Source: Clostridiales bacterium | Lineage (GTDB): Bacteria > Bacillota > Clostridia > Saccharofermentanales > Saccharofermentanaceae | Length of the DNA stretch: 48,493 nucleotides | Assembly (NCBI GenBank): GCA_017509205.1 | Contig: JAFWQF010000111.1 | Location: 1-48,493 of the forward strand | Reading direction: 5' to 3' | Shown: positions 8,200 to 16,293 of the stretch, piece after piece | How the letters are laid out: each line of letters opens with the position of its first letter | How positions within the stretch are numbered: position 1 is the first letter of the stretch | Translations under genes and position numbers: made by a program | Notes under the pieces: model-generated | Database searches by the model: none | The model's input: the letters and a program-made list of their open reading frames with translations, nothing else | What the model was told of the DNA's origin: nothing

Positions 8200-10500
8200 T
8201 TAATCAGGGTCCGGAGCAAACTCCATTACTCCGTCGTCATCAAATCCGTCATCAGGATCATCTTCATCCGTTACGGTCTTTCTGACGGCATCCAGTATGG
8301 CATTGTATCCGGCAAGGAATTCTTCATGGTTTGACAGGATAAATCCAAGGTCATTCTCCTTGGCTGCCGATTCCAGTTTCTGAGCAAGCTTATATGGCAC
8401 ATCTGCACCAATGGCCGCAGATGTGCTTTTTATTGAGTGGATCAGGATCTCGTAGTTCTTTGTGTCCTTCGCTTCAATAAACTTCGCAAGGTCTGCTTTC
8501 TTCTCTTCTGCCCCGCTGACATACTCTTTGAGGATGGACCGATAGAAGCCCTCATCACCCGCGCAGTTCGCGATGCCTTTGGCGGTATCGATTCCGCATT
8601 CTTCCAGTGCCTTAAGCGGAGACGAAGGCGCATCACCGGGCACGGCAGGCGCATTAGCAGAAGCCTTTTCCTCTTCCGTTACGAGTTCGATCTTTTCTGC
8701 AGGAATGTATTTCTTGAGCATCATCTCAAGATAAGTGCTGTCGATCGGCTTTGTAAGATAATCGTTGAAGCCTTTAGAAAGATATCTCTCACGCGCACCG
8801 ACTACGGCATCTGCGGTAAGGCAGATGACAGGTGTATTCACGTTCGGCCCGTTCTTGTAGCTCCTGATCCTGCGGAAAGCCTCCTCACCGTCCATCTCAG
8901 GCATTCTCTGGTCCATGAGGATGACGTCGTAATGATTCTTGATCGCGAGCTCCACAGCCTCTCTTCCGCCTGAAGCCGTGTCGATGTTGACCTGTGTCTC
9001 TCTCAGAAATTCCGTGGCGACGATGAGGTTCATCCTCGTATCGTCAACTATCAGGATCCTTGCTTCCGGCGCCCTGAAGCTCTCGTGATATGTCTTCTTC
9101 GAATCAATACTCTTCTCGAACTTCTCCTTGAAATTGCCTATGGTCTCATCAGACAGAACGGTCTGCGGGACTCTTATCGTAAACGTGGAACCCTTGCCGT
9201 ATGTGCTCTGTACGGTAATGCTGCCGCCCATCATGTCAAGGAGCATCTTTGAGATCGCAAGACCTAAGCCCGCGCCTTCCTTGGTGCTGTTCCTTTGGAG
9301 GTCCACCCTTTCAAACTTGCCGAAGAGCTTGCCGATGTTTTCCTCGCTGATGCCGATGCCGGTATCGGTTACGCCGATGACGAGTTCTACTTTCTGCTTT
9401 CCGTCAGGACCTGCTTCTAGTTTCCTTTCAAAGACCTTTAAAGTAACGCTTCCTGAATCAGTATATTTGACAGCATTATTCAAAACGTTCGTGATGACCT
9501 GCCTGATCCTTACGACATCACCGAAAAGACGGTCAGGTATGTTCTCGTCAACGTCAGTAACAAAGGAGAGGTTCTTCTCCCTTGCCTTGAAATAGATCAT
9601 GTTGGACACGTCATTGATCACCGAGCTCAGCTGATACTCAACCTCAACGATGTCCATCTTTCCCTCCTCGATCTTCGAAAAATCGAGGATGTCGTTGATT
9701 ATCGCCAGCAGATTGTTGCCTGCGCTGTCTACGTTTCCGGAGTAATTTCTTATCTTCCTGAAAGCTTCGTGATACACCTCAGGGCTCGCGTCCGTTAGCT
9801 TTTCAGCCTTAACGGCTTCCCTTAAGATCATCTCGTTCATGCCAAGGACCGCATTGATAGGTGTCCTGATCTCATGGCTCGTATTTGCAAGGAAGTCGGT
9901 CTTTGCTTCACTCGCGCGCTTGGCATCTTCGATCGCCTTGTCCTGCTTGATCTTGGCCTTTACTGTCTCATACTGGGCCACGGCGCACATTATCACTATA
10001 GCCAGATACATCATCGGCAGACGCGCGTAATAAGCCTCAGGGAACTGATATCCCATCTCGTGAAGGGGCGAATAAAGATAAACGCACATGAACACGAAGA
10101 ATACGAAACAGAAATAGAATCCGTATGAAAGATTGAAGAAAAAGAAAACTACGGGGACCGCGACAAACAGAAGGAATATGCTCGTTCCGCCGTAGCCTCC
10201 CGTATAAAGGAAGAATGCGAACGTGATCCAGTAGACGAAGCACTCGACGTTTATCGCGACATGCATGAGCCAGCGGCGTTTCTTCTTTCCGAACTTGCAG
10301 ATCGAAAAGCACATGATGCCGAATGCGGTCATGACCGCACAGAAAAGGGCATATCTTGCAACAAGGATGTTTCCGTGAATGTAGTTGTCGGCACAGAGGT
10401 ATATGCAGAAGGGAACGACGACAGAGTATATGACTATACTCAGCGTCAGATTGACGGTTACGTAACGCTCGTCAATGCGGAATCTCTTTTTATCACCCAT
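8200..10500 (-). CDS. Hybrid sensor histidine kinase with receiver and Hpt domains
   Basis: This 766-residue protein is a membrane hybrid kinase. About six membrane spans fill residues 15-175, without a large extracellular sensor loop. Then come HisKA with phospho-acceptor His209 (SHEIRTPINAVLG), a HATPase domain (NNAVKYT, DTGIGIS, GAGLGLAIS), a receiver domain with Asp530 (VILMDQRMPEMDG) and Lys in LTKPID, and a C-terminal Hpt domain with His688 (LIHSIKSTSAAIGA). All phosphorelay residues are intact, but no separate response regulator with an output domain is adjacent. The output could be the diguanylate cyclase encoded 58 bases upstream. GAGGAG lies correctly before the ATG. The C-terminus is very acidic. 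Confidence 0.92.
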   Translation of the reverse strand: MGDKKRFRIDERYVTVNLTLSIVIYSVVVPFCIYLCADNYIHGNILVARYALFCAVMTAFGIMCFSICKFGKKKRRWLMHVAINVECFVYWITFAFFLYTGGYGGTSIFLLFVAVPVVFFFFNLSYGFYFCFVFFVFMCVYLYSPLHEMGYQFPEAYYARLPMMYLAIVIMCAVAQYETVKAKIKQDKAIEDAKRASEAKTDFLANTSHEIRTPINAVLGMNEMILREAVKAEKLTDASPEVYHEAFRKIRNYSGNVDSAGNNLLAIINDILDFSKIEEGKMDIVEVEYQLSSVINDVSNMIYFKAREKNLSFVTDVDENIPDRLFGDVVRIRQVITNVLNNAVKYTDSGSVTLKVFERKLEAGPDGKQKVELVIGVTDTGIGISEENIGKLFGKFERVDLQRNSTKEGAGLGLAISKMLLDMMGGSITVQSTYGKGSTFTIRVPQTVLSDETIGNFKEKFEKSIDSKKTYHESFRAPEARILIVDDTRMNLIVATEFLRETQVNIDTASGGREAVELAIKNHYDVILMDQRMPEMDGEEAFRRIRSYKNGPNVNTPVICLTADAVVGARERYLSKGFNDYLTKPIDSTYLEMMLKKYIPAEKIELVTEEEKASANAPAVPGDAPSSPLKALEECGIDTAKGIANCAGDEGFYRSILKEYVSGAEEKKADLAKFIEAKDTKNYEILIHSIKSTSAAIGADVPYKLAQKLESAAKENDLGFILSNHEEFLAGYNAILDAVRKTVTDEDDPDDGFDDDGVMEFAPDPD

Positions 10501-10558
10501 ATGCTCTCCTCAAAACCAATAAGAACGGTTTGCCGGACAAGAGCATTATAACACTACT

Positions 10559-11902
10559 TCAGGTGTCTTTTTCCGTCAGGATGATGCCTCCGAAGTACTC
10601 AGGCTTGCCTTCTGAATCGACAAGGACAAAGCCTCTCGTTTTAAGGCGCACGTATGTGCCGTCAGCTTTCTTCGCACGGTAGGAAAAATGCTGGACATCG
10701 TCATTCTTACACAAGACAGCATCAACGGCTTCCCTGTATGTCTCGACATCATCGGGATGGACATACTGCTGCCAGATGCTGTCAGCATGATACATGTATT
10801 CAGAGTCTAAACCGAAATCGTCTACGAGCGTCAGTGACATTCTCGAGAAATCGTATCTCATGTCATTGAGATAGACATATCCGCCGTTGCTCATGGTGCA
10901 CATCGCACCGAAGAATGCATCGAGAAGCCTCTTCCTTTCAGCGGGTATCTCCTTCTTTATCTTGTCCATCTTCCTGAAGTCATCAACATATTTCATCGAC
11001 TTCAGTTTGCTCTTGTTCTTGTACATCTTCTGATCGGCGCGTTTGAACACCGCATCAAAGCTCTCATTCTTCTCGGCGTGATAGACAGCCATTCCGCTTG
11101 CAACAACGGGGCCGGAACGCGATACCCTGTTTGCTTCCGACTTTTCCCTGAACTGTTTGAGGAGCTTTTCGCGGTTCTTGAAATCACTGCCGCTTAAGAC
11201 TACGACAAACTCGTCTCCGCCGATCCTGTAAACGGGGCTGTTCTTGAAAGATTCGCTGATCATGCGGCTTGCGCTCTGAAGAACTTCATCACCGTAGCTG
11301 TGTCCCCTGGTATCGTTCATGCGCTTGAGGTCATTCATGTCGCACATAACGATGCCGAAAGGCTCAACATGCTTATTCTCCTCGATCGCGTTTTCGACGT
11401 ATTCGGCATATTCACTGAATGCGTGCTTATTGCGGATCCCGGTAAGAGCATCGAGCCTTGCCATCAGTTCCGCAGATGCGAGATTGTTTCTCTGCTCCTC
11501 TGCAGCCCTGTACTCAGCCTCAACGTTCTTGGCACATAAAACGATATGTTCTTTATCTTCGGAAAGAAATGCTACGTGGCGGACATGAGTTATCTCGCCG
11601 TCGATCACCAGTCTGTATATCGCAACATGGGAATCTTTGGCTTTCAGGTGACTGAGCATGATGTCTTTATTGAGAAACTCGAGTGCCTTCTCAATATCAT
11701 CAGGGTGAACGCACTTTTTGGCAGTCTTTAACGCCGCCTTGAAAAAGTCCTTTCCTTTTGAAGGAAGCCCGACGCCTTTGAACTCTTGCATGGTAACGAA
11801 TTCATTGAATCCGCCTGTCTCTATGTCGACGTAATACAAGCCGTCAAAATGCATCGCCAAAGTCATGGCGATCTGCTTATACGCGTCCTGATCCTTGCCC
11901 AT
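10559..11902 (-). CDS. Diguanylate cyclase flanked by two PAS-like domains
   Basis: The protein is about 447 residues long and should make cyclic di-GMP. The GGDEF catalytic motif is intact at residues 228-232 (YRIGGDEFVVVLSG), as are the upstream CDMNDLK metal and base contacts. The inhibitory RxxD site expected just before GGDEF is missing (the stretch is FKNSPVYRI), so product feedback at that site is unlikely. A PAS-3-like fold lies before the GGDEF domain and another after it (ending near YFGGIILTEKDT). The C-terminal sensor position is less common. I favour ATG 11902, preceded by GCGGAGA, over the GTG at 11935. It sits between the LytTR/DUF3021 pair and the hybrid kinase, all on one strand. 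Confidence 0.88.
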   Translation of the reverse strand: MGKDQDAYKQIAMTLAMHFDGLYYVDIETGGFNEFVTMQEFKGVGLPSKGKDFFKAALKTAKKCVHPDDIEKALEFLNKDIMLSHLKAKDSHVAIYRLVIDGEITHVRHVAFLSEDKEHIVLCAKNVEAEYRAAEEQRNNLASAELMARLDALTGIRNKHAFSEYAEYVENAIEENKHVEPFGIVMCDMNDLKRMNDTRGHSYGDEVLQSASRMISESFKNSPVYRIGGDEFVVVLSGSDFKNREKLLKQFREKSEANRVSRSGPVVASGMAVYHAEKNESFDAVFKRADQKMYKNKSKLKSMKYVDDFRKMDKIKKEIPAERKRLLDAFFGAMCTMSNGGYVYLNDMRYDFSRMSLTLVDDFGLDSEYMYHADSIWQQYVHPDDVETYREAVDAVLCKNDDVQHFSYRAKKADGTYVRLKTRGFVLVDSEGKPEYFGGIILTEKDT

Positions 11903-11948
11903 AAATGGAATCTCCGCAAAACCTTTTTCTATCACCCAAACACAAAAA

Positions 11949-12572
11949 TTATATCAGGTTTGTTTTCTTTTTGCGGATGAAATATAAGGCAAGATAAACG
12001 GCAAGGACAACCATGAGGAAAACGGCTGCAGAAACCGAAACCGCAAGTCCCGTAAGACAGAAGCTCTTGGCAAATCTGAAATATCCCGCAGCTGAAATGC
12101 CTCCGAGAACCGCCACCGACAGGATAAGAACGAGAATCACTTTCCATCCCTTTCTCTGGCTTAAGGGAATGAACTCTTTGGCTTGGTTTTTGCTCCTTCT
12201 CACCATGTCGTTTATCTCCTCAATGTCACTCTCGGTCTTTACCGAATCGAGGGCATAGACGACTGCCGTAACGACGCCCACATAGATGAAGGCCATCCAG
12301 AAATTCGAAGGATAGAACCACCCTACTATGAAACCGAATGCAATGACTATCACGCTTACTGCAACGTACTTTACGAGATATCCCGTCATAATCGAAAACG
12401 AAGTCTTCTCATCGAAAACATAGTTAACGACGGCAATGATGAACGCCAAACCGAAGAGCATGAAGACAAGCTTGATCTCTTCCGTGAATCCCACTCCCGC
12501 GATCGAAAAGGCGAAGACCGTCAGGATCATGAGAGATGCAAAGATACATGTATCTTTCAGTATTTTTCTCAT
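11949..12572 (-). CDS. DUF3021-family membrane protein
   Basis: This 207-residue protein has about six hydrophobic spans and a short charged segment in the middle (residues 111-140). It starts inside the stop of the LytTR gene (ATGA overlap), the arrangement typical of DUF3021 proteins, which are usually encoded with LytTR regulators and thought to act as their membrane partner. The family name is inferred from length, spans and neighbour rather than from a diagnostic motif. The last two spans after residue 140 make it somewhat longer than the usual 130-150 residues. Confidence 0.65.
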   Translation of the reverse strand: MRKILKDTCIFASLMILTVFAFSIAGVGFTEEIKLVFMLFGLAFIIAVVNYVFDEKTSFSIMTGYLVKYVAVSVIVIAFGFIVGWFYPSNFWMAFIYVGVVTAVVYALDSVKTESDIEEINDMVRRSKNQAKEFIPLSQRKGWKVILVLILSVAVLGGISAAGYFRFAKSFCLTGLAVSVSAAVFLMVVLAVYLALYFIRKKKTNLI

Positions 12573-13012
12573 AACAGTTTTCTCCTGAAGATCTTCTTGA
12601 TGTCCTGAAGGTATTTTCTCGAAACGATGAGCTTCTCGCCGTTGTCGAGCACCGCTTCAAGATGTGAATTCTTTATCTGCATGATCTCTCTTAAGTGGGA
12701 TACGTTCATGAAACACGTTCTCGATATCCTGACCAGATCGGTATCGGTTATCGCGGAATCGATATCGGCCATGGTGCCGTCATAACGGTAAACATCATTC
12801 TTTGAATAAATGAATATCTTCCTGTCGACATTCTCAATGTAGTAGATGGCTGAAAGATCGATGCTCACGGTCTTGCCGTCAGCCTTGCCGGTAAAGCTCA
12901 GCTCCATGTTCCTGATCTTTTTGACCAGTCTTTCAACCGACTGATCGTACTCAGGATACTCGACCACGACGGTGAGCGGCTGATCCTTAACCTGTCTTTG
13001 TTCTACCCTCAT
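12569..13012 (-). CDS. LytTR DNA-binding transcriptional regulator
   Basis: This 147-residue regulator has a short N-terminal segment of about 45 residues followed by a LytTR DNA-binding domain (IYYIENVDRKIFIYS, FMNVSHLREI, LIVSRKYLQDIKKIF). It has no receiver domain, so it is the stand-alone type that works with a membrane partner, here probably the DUF3021 protein. Its start lies 26 bases inside the end of the beta-lactamase-fold gene, and its stop overlaps the start of the DUF3021 gene by four bases, so the three are probably one transcript. Confidence 0.88.
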   Translation of the reverse strand: MRVEQRQVKDQPLTVVVEYPEYDQSVERLVKKIRNMELSFTGKADGKTVSIDLSAIYYIENVDRKIFIYSKNDVYRYDGTMADIDSAITDTDLVRISRTCFMNVSHLREIMQIKNSHLEAVLDNGEKLIVSRKYLQDIKKIFRRKLL

Positions 13013-14309
13013 TAACCTTTACCGTTATAAGTTTTAAAAAGCTGCCCGCCGCACAGGCTGCCATTAAGATGATCCCCGAAAGGAAACTCCACGGCGCCCA
13101 TGTAAAGGCTATCGATCTTATGTCTGCTCCGAATATCACCGGAAACAGTATCAGTACCAGCGCCGTCAGGATCGCGGAGAGCGAGCCCAGAAAGGCAAGC
13201 AGGCCTTTCTTCCTGATGATTATGATCACGAGCAGAAGCGCTGCAAAGACTGCCGATACCGATGTGAATATGATATCAAATACTGTCCAAACATCACACG
13301 CCAATCCCGTATTTCCGCTTCCGGTAAGTTCTGCAAAGATGCTGTTGCAAAGGCTGTCCGTAGTTGACGCGACGTTAAGGTTTGTAAGCACACAGACGCC
13401 GGTCCCTTTGCTTCTTGAGAACACTATCCTTGAAGAATAATTGGGAGTGCCGCCTGAATGGCCGATAACATCGCCCTCTGCTCTTTCCCATCCCGCATAG
13501 TAATCGCCCTTTTCATTCAGGTTCTCCAAAACGGCGTCCATGTCGGGATCTTTGTTTTCTATCCAGGCCTTAAGCCATCTGCCGATATCCGCGGTATTGG
13601 AATAGAAATATCCTGCCGGAATGCTTCCTTCACGTACTGGAGTTTCGTAGCCAAACACATTGCGGAATCCGAGCCTCGTGCCGCCGATGACGGAGTTTTC
13701 ATCCGCGGGTTTCCCTGCGCTTACGGCAGATAATCCCAAAGGAATGAGAATCTCTTTTTCCATGTATTCGCGGTAGGACATCCCGGTCACTTTTTCCGTT
13801 ATCAGTCCCAGAAGATTATAGTTGACGTTAGAATACTCATACTCCGTTCCCGGCTTTGACTTAAGCTGTTTTCCGGAGATTTCCGATGCCCATTCCGCGA
13901 GCGTCTCGCCTTCTTTTGCAGCCGGGTAATCATTCTCGTTGTTCGTATATCCGCTTCTTTGCATGAGAAGGTTTTCGACTGTAATGTCAGTTTCAGAAGA
14001 ACCGAAATAAGCGGTAAATCCCGGGATGAGATCAGACACTTTGTCCTCTTTTGAAAGCTTTCCACTGCTGATCAGTTTCTGTACGGCAAGGCCCGTAAAC
14101 GCCTTGGTCATGGAACCTATCTGATAAAGACTTTCCGCATCTCCGTAATACGAAAACTCACCTTTGTCATATACCACGACACTCACGCTTCCGCATTTCG
14201 TCTGCGACCTGAATTCAGAGACCAGATCATCTACGCCGGCGCTCTTTTTTGAGAACGGCACGACAGAGCTCACGAGCATCACCGCTGCCAGGATAAACTT
14301 TTTAACCAT
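12987..14309 (-). CDS. Membrane-anchored beta-lactamase-family serine hydrolase
   Basis: This 440-residue protein has a signal-like N-terminus, an extracytoplasmic class C beta-lactamase/penicillin-binding-protein-4* type domain and three C-terminal membrane spans after about residue 335. The catalytic signatures are present: SMTK with Ser66 and Lys69, YSN in YEYSNVNYN, and HSGGTPNYSS as the third motif. Proteins of this layout are usually D-aminopeptidase or esterase-like enzymes acting on wall peptides; a true antibiotic-resistance role is not implied. AAGGAATG precedes the ATG. It is first in the run to LytTR, DUF3021, diguanylate cyclase and hybrid kinase. Confidence 0.85.
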   Translation of the reverse strand: MVKKFILAAVMLVSSVVPFSKKSAGVDDLVSEFRSQTKCGSVSVVVYDKGEFSYYGDAESLYQIGSMTKAFTGLAVQKLISSGKLSKEDKVSDLIPGFTAYFGSSETDITVENLLMQRSGYTNNENDYPAAKEGETLAEWASEISGKQLKSKPGTEYEYSNVNYNLLGLITEKVTGMSYREYMEKEILIPLGLSAVSAGKPADENSVIGGTRLGFRNVFGYETPVREGSIPAGYFYSNTADIGRWLKAWIENKDPDMDAVLENLNEKGDYYAGWERAEGDVIGHSGGTPNYSSRIVFSRSKGTGVCVLTNLNVASTTDSLCNSIFAELTGSGNTGLACDVWTVFDIIFTSVSAVFAALLLVIIIIRKKGLLAFLGSLSAILTALVLILFPVIFGADIRSIAFTWAPWSFLSGIILMAACAAGSFLKLITVKVNEGRTKTG

Positions 14310-14374
14310 TCATATACATTCCTTCCGGTTTATTTACCCGCATCGTAAAGCATTGGAAAACCGCAGACAACAGA

Positions 14375-14401
14375 AAGCCCCACTTGTTGCAAATGGGGCT
14401 T
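14375..14401 (-). terminator. Terminator after the L,D-transpeptidase gene
   Basis: An eight-base perfect stem (AAGCCCCA with TGGGGCTT), extended by an inner TTG/CAA pairing, lies just downstream of the L,D-transpeptidase stop at 14428. On the minus strand it is followed by TTCTGTTG, a weak T stretch. It probably separates this gene from the beta-lactamase operon. Confidence 0.7.
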
Positions 14402-14427
14402 CACAGAATGCAAATCTTCAGCTGTGC

Positions 14428-15375
14428 TTACTTAACTTTAAGCTTGGAAGCAGTGTTGATTATTACCACGCAGCCGGGCTTTACGCGCTTCATGACTTTG
14501 AGCATGGTGCTCTTCGGGATTGAAACGCAGCCTGACGTGTATTTGGTGTTTCCGGTGCAGTGAAGGAATATCGCAGAGCCTTTTCCGATCTTACATTCCT
14601 TGTTGAAGCTTATGTTCAGACAGTACTGATAGGGCTTAGTATAATCGATCAGGTGCTCACTGTTCTTAGTGTCGAGCTTCGGATAGTCCTTGATGCTGAC
14701 CATCTTGTTGTACTGCATTCCCTTGCGCTGATCACCTGACCAGTAAAGATCCTTGGTGACCTTGGTGTACTTGATAGCGCATCCGGGATCCTTTGCTATG
14801 CCGAAAGCCTTGTCGAATGTATAGACACCAATCGGAGTCTTCTTGCAGCCCTCTTTCCTGTCCTTGTCGGCGATCATGCCGTACTTGCCCACAAGTCCGC
14901 TCACGGAGAATATCTGGATCCAGTTGCCGTCCTTGTCGCGCTCGTGCATGGAGACCTTCGCGGTCGACTTGTTCATTGCGTCTGCGGCAACAATAACGAG
15001 CTGCGTATTCTTGCTGTTTTTCGCCTGAGAAAGATTCCTTACCCACTTTGGTGAAAGGTTCTTGGGCGCAGAGGTAGGCTTGGAAGTTGCTTTCCTCGTT
15101 GCCTTGGCAGTTGTCGTTTCACTTGTTTCCGTTTCAGTTTCCGTCTCTGTTTCAGTCTCGGACTCCGATTCCGTTCCGGTCTCTGTTTCAGATTCAGTTT
15201 CTGTCTCAGTCTCTGTTTCAACGGTCGTTTCCGTCGTTTCGGTCGTTTCCGAACTGCTGACTGTTGTTTCGGTGATCATGGTGGTTTCCTTATTTGCGCT
15301 GTTGCATGAAGCCATGGAAAAGATAACGCAGATCACAGCCGTTAAAGCCAGTATCTTAAGCAGAGTCTTTCTCAT
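14428..15375 (-). CDS. L,D-transpeptidase (YkuD) lipoprotein with Thr/Glu stalk
   Basis: This 315-residue protein should be an extracellular lipoprotein that forms or edits 3-3 peptidoglycan cross-links or attaches wall polymers. It has a signal peptide with lipobox FSMASC, a stalk of about 55 residues made almost only of Thr, Glu and Ser (residues 35-90), and a YkuD catalytic domain. His in FLHCTG and Cys283 in YTSGCVSIP give the active site, a variant of the usual SHGC. KTPIGVYTF is also typical. AAGGAAC lies before the ATG. The stalk probably spans the wall and is encoded by a simple-sequence tract that could change length. Confidence 0.88.
   Translation of the reverse strand: MRKTLLKILALTAVICVIFSMASCNSANKETTMITETTVSSSETTETTETTVETETETETESETETGTESESETETETETETETSETTTAKATRKATSKPTSAPKNLSPKWVRNLSQAKNSKNTQLVIVAADAMNKSTAKVSMHERDKDGNWIQIFSVSGLVGKYGMIADKDRKEGCKKTPIGVYTFDKAFGIAKDPGCAIKYTKVTKDLYWSGDQRKGMQYNKMVSIKDYPKLDTKNSEHLIDYTKPYQYCLNISFNKECKIGKGSAIFLHCTGNTKYTSGCVSIPKSTMLKVMKRVKPGCVVIINTASKLKVK
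15109..15273 (-). repeat. Simple-sequence tract encoding the Thr/Glu/Ser stalk
   Basis: This is a run of near-repeats of GAAACAGA and ACTGAAACG-type hexamers on the minus strand, encoding an ET/ES dipeptide series. Units vary at third positions, so it is an imperfect repeat. It may be prone to in-frame expansion and contraction. It is part of the coding sequence and not a CRISPR or intergenic repeat. Confidence 0.8.
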
Positions 15376-15401
15376 GAAACCGTTCCTTTTCTTTCGTCAT
15401 C

Positions 15402-15424
15402 AAGCCGTCCTTTAGGGACGGCTT
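15402..15424 (-). promoter_or_regulatory. Leader hairpin before the L,D-transpeptidase gene
   Basis: A nine-base perfect stem (AAGCCGTCC and GGACGGCTT, loop of five) lies 27 bases upstream of the L,D-transpeptidase ATG and 58 bases after the preceding lipoprotein gene. It lacks a following T run on the minus strand, so it is a poor terminator. A leader element, mRNA-stability element or weak attenuator is possible. Confidence 0.45.
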
Positions 15425-15481
15425 GTCAGGAACTTATAATATCAAGGCCAAAATCACGGCGCAATAAAGATATGTAAGGAA

Positions 15482-16225
15482 TCAGGTGTAATTACCGTTC
15501 CAGTAACGCTCGAAGATTATCTCTCCTGTCTTGGCATCAACATTAACAGTGCTGTATTCGTTGACCGTAAAGCGGTAATAAAGCGTCCCCTTGGAATCGC
15601 ACATGAGAAGATATTTGCCGGTTACCGTGTCTTTGACACTCAGGACTTCGTCGGACTTGGAAGCCTTCTCATAGACTTTTCCGAATGCATCTTGGGCATT
15701 GATCAGGCCGCTCTTATTGAAGTTTGCTCTTCGAAACTTTGAATCATTGCTCCAGAAGCTTCCCTTTTCCTCATCGTACCAGCATGTCATATGAGCGCAG
15801 TCATATGTGACTCCGTCGTTCATCATCAGGCCGAAGAAACGGAACTCTCCCTTTACCTCAGATTCACCGATGCCGTGAACGTAAACGTCGTCGTGCAGGT
15901 CCTTATCAGCCTGAGTGAGCTGTGAGATCATGTGATCCTTATAATCCCTGTCGCGGTCTCTCCGATCGAAAAGATCTTCAGGATAATAGGTATGCTCTCC
16001 GATCTTTATGAGCTTTACTTCCGTGAAAGCTCCGGCCGGTGCTTTGCTGTCCGCTTTCTCCACAGTATCAGCCTTTTCTCCCGCGGACGCCTCTTTTGAT
16101 TCCGTCTTACGATCCGGAAACGGAGTAATGGTAGTTGCCGCCGAATCTTTTCCGCAGGCCGCAAAGCCTGTCATCATGAGTGCTGCAAAGATTGCTATGA
16201 GTGTTTTCTTAATCGGTGTTTTCAT
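15482..16225 (-). CDS. Secreted lipoprotein of unknown function
   Basis: This 247-residue protein has a signal peptide with lipobox GFAAC, a charged low-complexity linker rich in Lys, Glu and Ala to about residue 60, and a globular domain ending in a strand-rich section (YRFTVNEYSTVNVDAKTG). I recognise no catalytic motif; the C-terminal part recalls small propeptide-like (PepSY-type) folds only loosely. I start at ATG 16225 because GGGGGTGG lies six bases upstream; the GTG at 16237 is part of that ribosome site. The ribosome site is buried in a strong hairpin. The gene follows the cyclic-nucleotide-binding protein on the same strand. Confidence 0.65.
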   Translation of the reverse strand: MKTPIKKTLIAIFAALMMTGFAACGKDSAATTITPFPDRKTESKEASAGEKADTVEKADSKAPAGAFTEVKLIKIGEHTYYPEDLFDRRDRDRDYKDHMISQLTQADKDLHDDVYVHGIGESEVKGEFRFFGLMMNDGVTYDCAHMTCWYDEEKGSFWSNDSKFRRANFNKSGLINAQDAFGKVYEKASKSDEVLSVKDTVTGKYLLMCDSKGTLYYRFTVNEYSTVNVDAKTGEIIFERYWNGNYT

Positions 16226-16230
16226 GTTAA

Positions 16231-16267
16231 ACGCCACCCCCTATATCCTATATACAGGGAGTGGCGT
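16231..16267 (-). promoter_or_regulatory. Hairpin that sequesters the lipoprotein ribosome site
   Basis: ACGCCAC at 16231-16237 pairs with GTGGCGT at 16261-16267, and CCCT at 16239-16242 pairs with AGGG at 16256-16259. In the minus-strand transcript the 3' arm contains the Shine-Dalgarno sequence GGGGGTGG, five bases before the ATG at 16225. Folded, it would block translation; it might also slow transcription leaving the upstream gene. No ligand-binding fold is recognisable. Confidence 0.6.
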
Positions 16268-16293
16268 CTTAATGTTGCAATTGATCTGAAAAA

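Noticed and set aside
15109..15273. Repetitive tract as a possible CRISPR or intergenic repeat
   Set aside because: It is in-frame coding sequence for a Thr/Glu stalk without spacer structure.
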